Source: Clostridia bacterium (GTDB taxonomy: Bacteria > Bacillota_A > Clostridia > Oscillospirales > CAG-272). From it: 8,792 nt of DNA. Under the pieces are notes generated by a model. That model was not told the origin of the DNA. It saw only the letters and a list, made by a program, of their open reading frames with translations, and made no database searches. Positions 7,303-8,792 of the stretch are shown here, one piece after another; position 1 is the stretch's first letter; every line of letters starts with the position of its first letter. Location of the stretch: the NCBI GenBank assembly GCA_017529175.1, contig JAFXNX010000197.1:1-8792 (forward strand). Direction: 5' to 3'. The translations under genes and the position numbers were made by a program.

Positions 7303-8016
7303 TCACTTGTTGTTTCCCGTAAAATAACCGTGGCTCTTTGCTTTTTCGATAAACTCCGAAAGCTTTCCTTCATTGATTATGGCGTCGCGTATCGCGCCGC
7401 GAAACTTGCCCGCTATCTCTTGCGCGCTCATCTTCATATAAAAATCCTTTTTGAGAGGATGGATGAACGTCCCGCCGAGCGTATTGCTCGACGACGTGCC
7501 GGGAGAGGTTATATCCTCCTTTATCTCGACCTTGCCGTTCCGCTTGAACGTCAGGATCATCGTCGTCTGCTCTCTCGCGGGTTCAAAATAGTAACGCGCA
7601 AAAACGTAATCGGATGGCCTGAAACGAAGAGAGTTCTCCTTTGCGAATTTTTCCGCATACGAGTCGAAATTCCCGCGGATCAGAGTATCGTTTTTCTTAA
7701 ATATTTCATTGAGCTTCGGCGTCACGCCGATATGTTTTATGGAATCCGGCAGGATCAGCTCCTTCAGCTTTTCAAGCTTTTCAAGAAACGCCGTATCGAC
7801 TCCGGTGCAGCTGTAGCCGAGGCCGCTCTCGCCCGGATCGTCGATAAAAAGAGAGATGCTCTTCGGCGGACGTTTGTGATCTTCCCCGTAATCTTTGAAG
7901 ATCGACTCCGGCTTCATGATATCGAGAAGGCCCTCTTCGTCAAGTACTCCCTCTCCCCACGAGGAAAGCATTATATCGTATTCCGAGTCGAAATTGCTGT
8001 GAAGTAAACTGCTCAT
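7303..8016 (-). CDS. Hypothetical protein with one leucine-rich-repeat-like unit
   Basis: A 237-residue protein without signal peptide or membrane segment. Residues 83-98 (KLKELILPDSIKHIGV) and 115-132 (GNFDSYAEKFAKENSLRF) resemble the closing unit of BspA-type leucine-rich repeats (LRR_5), where an LPxSxxxIG strand is followed by a G-SYAExYAKEN-IxF cap. No array of repeats precedes it, so this is a single or degenerate unit. Residues 137-237 (FARYYFEP, MILTFKRNGKVEIKEDI, GTFIHPLKKDFY, a helical tail) form a second part I do not recognise. The start at 8016 was preferred over 8064 because the latter overlaps the hydrolase gene and yields a basic leader; a GGGGGCGGA-type site precedes the chosen ATG by a few bases. 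It begins 14 bases after the hydrolase gene. Function unknown. Confidence 0.8.
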   Translation of the reverse strand: MSSLLHSNFDSEYDIMLSSWGEGVLDEEGLLDIMKPESIFKDYGEDHKRPPKSISLFIDDPGESGLGYSCTGVDTAFLEKLEKLKELILPDSIKHIGVTPKLNEIFKKNDTLIRGNFDSYAEKFAKENSLRFRPSDYVFARYYFEPAREQTTMILTFKRNGKVEIKEDITSPGTSSSNTLGGTFIHPLKKDFYMKMSAQEIAGKFRGAIRDAIINEGKLSEFIEKAKSHGYFTGNNK

Positions 8017-8030
8017 TGTCCGCCCCCGCT

Positions 8031-8717
8031 TTACTTGAATGAAACGCTCTCGACCGCGTACCACCTTCTGTTCTCACACCAGTACACGGTCCTGTCCGTC
8101 ACGTCGTAGACCATCGAAACGACTGTCGGACAGACTTCCTGCGACGCCTCACGCAAAAGCGCAAAGCACTCCGCCACATCAAAGCCGTCGCTCGCCGCGT
8201 CAAGCAATTTCTCCGCGCTGCAATACCTGTCGTACCCCATCCACGGATGCTTCTCCGTCTCCCCCTTAAAGGGAGAAAAATTAGTCAAAACTATATGATC
8301 GGGCTTCTCGTAATACTTCACGCCCTGGCCGGGGACTATGTGAAGTACGTTCCCGCACCCGTCCGAGAGCGCCGGCATAAACGTCACCCCGTTGACGCTG
8401 CAGACCTTCCCTTCTTCCGCGATACGCTTTACTTCGGAAAACGTCTTCTTTCCGAGCAAAAAGTCGATATCGAGGTTTATAACGTTCAGGTCACCCTCCT
8501 TCGGATCGCTCTTCGGGTCGTACGGCCAGCACGTCGGCATCCCGACGAAATCGCCTCTTGAGTTCGCGCCGAACAAAGGAAGCCACCCCTCTGTCTTATC
8601 GTTTATTTCAATATATACACCTTCGTCCGCCTTGCGAACGCGGTATTCCATATCCAAAAGGTCGAGATTCCACCCGACTATCGTTTTTTTCTTATTAACA
8701 ACGATGCTCGTACACAT
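8031..8717 (-). CDS. Cys2 Ntn-hydrolase, choloylglycine-hydrolase-like
   Basis: A 228-residue protein of the linear-amide C-N hydrolase group (choloylglycine hydrolase / penicillin V acylase-like). After Met removal Cys2 (MCTSIVV) would be the N-terminal nucleophile. Other family features are NLD (17-19, Asp19), LTNFSPF (144-150, Asn146) and HPWMGYDRY (157-165). It is about 100 residues shorter than typical bile salt hydrolases. The Arg that normally precedes the N-[LM]-D motif is Trp16 here, and the C-terminal Arg of that family is not obvious (VYWCENRR, 211-218), so it is unlikely to be a genuine bile salt hydrolase. Substrate unknown; it has no signal peptide, so it acts in the cytoplasm. 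CAGGAGAG (8721-8728) precedes the ATG. Confidence 0.85.
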   Translation of the reverse strand: MCTSIVVNKKKTIVGWNLDLLDMEYRVRKADEGVYIEINDKTEGWLPLFGANSRGDFVGMPTCWPYDPKSDPKEGDLNVINLDIDFLLGKKTFSEVKRIAEEGKVCSVNGVTFMPALSDGCGNVLHIVPGQGVKYYEKPDHIVLTNFSPFKGETEKHPWMGYDRYCSAEKLLDAASDGFDVAECFALLREASQEVCPTVVSMVYDVTDRTVYWCENRRWYAVESVSFK

Positions 8718-8752
8718 TATGTCTCTCCTGCGTTATTTGATAAAAAGCAGTG

Positions 8753-8792
8753 TCACCCGTAATACTTGTCAATGCCGCCGTATCCGACGATG
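8753..8792 (-). CDS. C-terminal end of an upstream gene (partial)
   Basis: An open frame enters from the window edge and ends in TGA at 8753-8755, coding for ...IVGYGGIDKYYG. It stops 35 bases before the hydrolase ATG, matching the spacing elsewhere in the run, so it is probably the previous gene of the same unit. Thirteen codons are too few to name it or be certain it is coding. Confidence 0.45.
   Translation of the reverse strand, partial: IVGYGGIDKYYG

Noticed and set aside
7237..8007. A 256-codon plus-strand frame
   Set aside because: It is antisense to the LRR-like gene, which has better start signals and neighbour spacing; composition looks like a shadow frame.
8767..8772. Perfect TTGACA on the minus strand as a promoter before the amide hydrolase gene
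   Set aside because: No acceptable -10 box is found 16-18 bases downstream, and the hexamer lies within the coding end of the upstream gene.

Overview
The window looks like a chromosomal segment from an uncultured or little-studied Clostridia-type Firmicute, probably from a gut or rumen community. This is inferred from strong purine-rich ribosome binding sites, moderate GC, gene families common in that group (TIGR04076, NimC/NimA-like flavoprotein, small threonine aldolase, multi-membrane GGDEF protein) and a 449-residue NADP-type glutamate dehydrogenase. No plasmid, phage, transposase, CRISPR, tRNA or rRNA signature is visible. Every convincing gene lies on the minus strand.

Reading in the direction of transcription (high to low coordinates), the window opens with the last codons of an unknown gene (8753-8792). 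A tight colinear run of nine complete genes follows: a short Cys2 Ntn-type amide hydrolase (8031-8717), a cytoplasmic protein with one leucine-rich-repeat-like unit (7303-8016), a conserved protein of unknown function (6880-7275), a SAM-dependent methyltransferase (6114-6869), a membrane diguanylate cyclase (4923-6098), a threonine aldolase-type PLP enzyme (3863-4891), a small FMN-binding pyridoxamine-phosphate-oxidase-like protein (3442-3834), a membrane acyltransferase (2220-3398) and a TIGR04076 protein (1910-2215). Gaps are 4 to 43 bases and no strong internal promoter or terminator was found, so the run could be one transcript. The products do not form a recognisable pathway; it may be a loose housekeeping/accessory cluster rather than a dedicated system.

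After an AT-rich hairpin (1864-1897) and a good promoter (1810-1838) comes gdhA (426-1775), a separate transcription unit that ends at a strong intrinsic terminator (306-349).

The least ordinary part is the gene-free stretch 1-425. It holds two copies of a direct repeat, one immediately after the gdhA stop codon and one 306 bases further on. Each copy is followed by its own strong minus-strand terminator. Between them lie a 17-bp-arm inverted repeat with a nested hairpin and a second long hairpin. It resembles a duplicated 3'-end module with a structured, possibly mobile, extragenic element between the copies.
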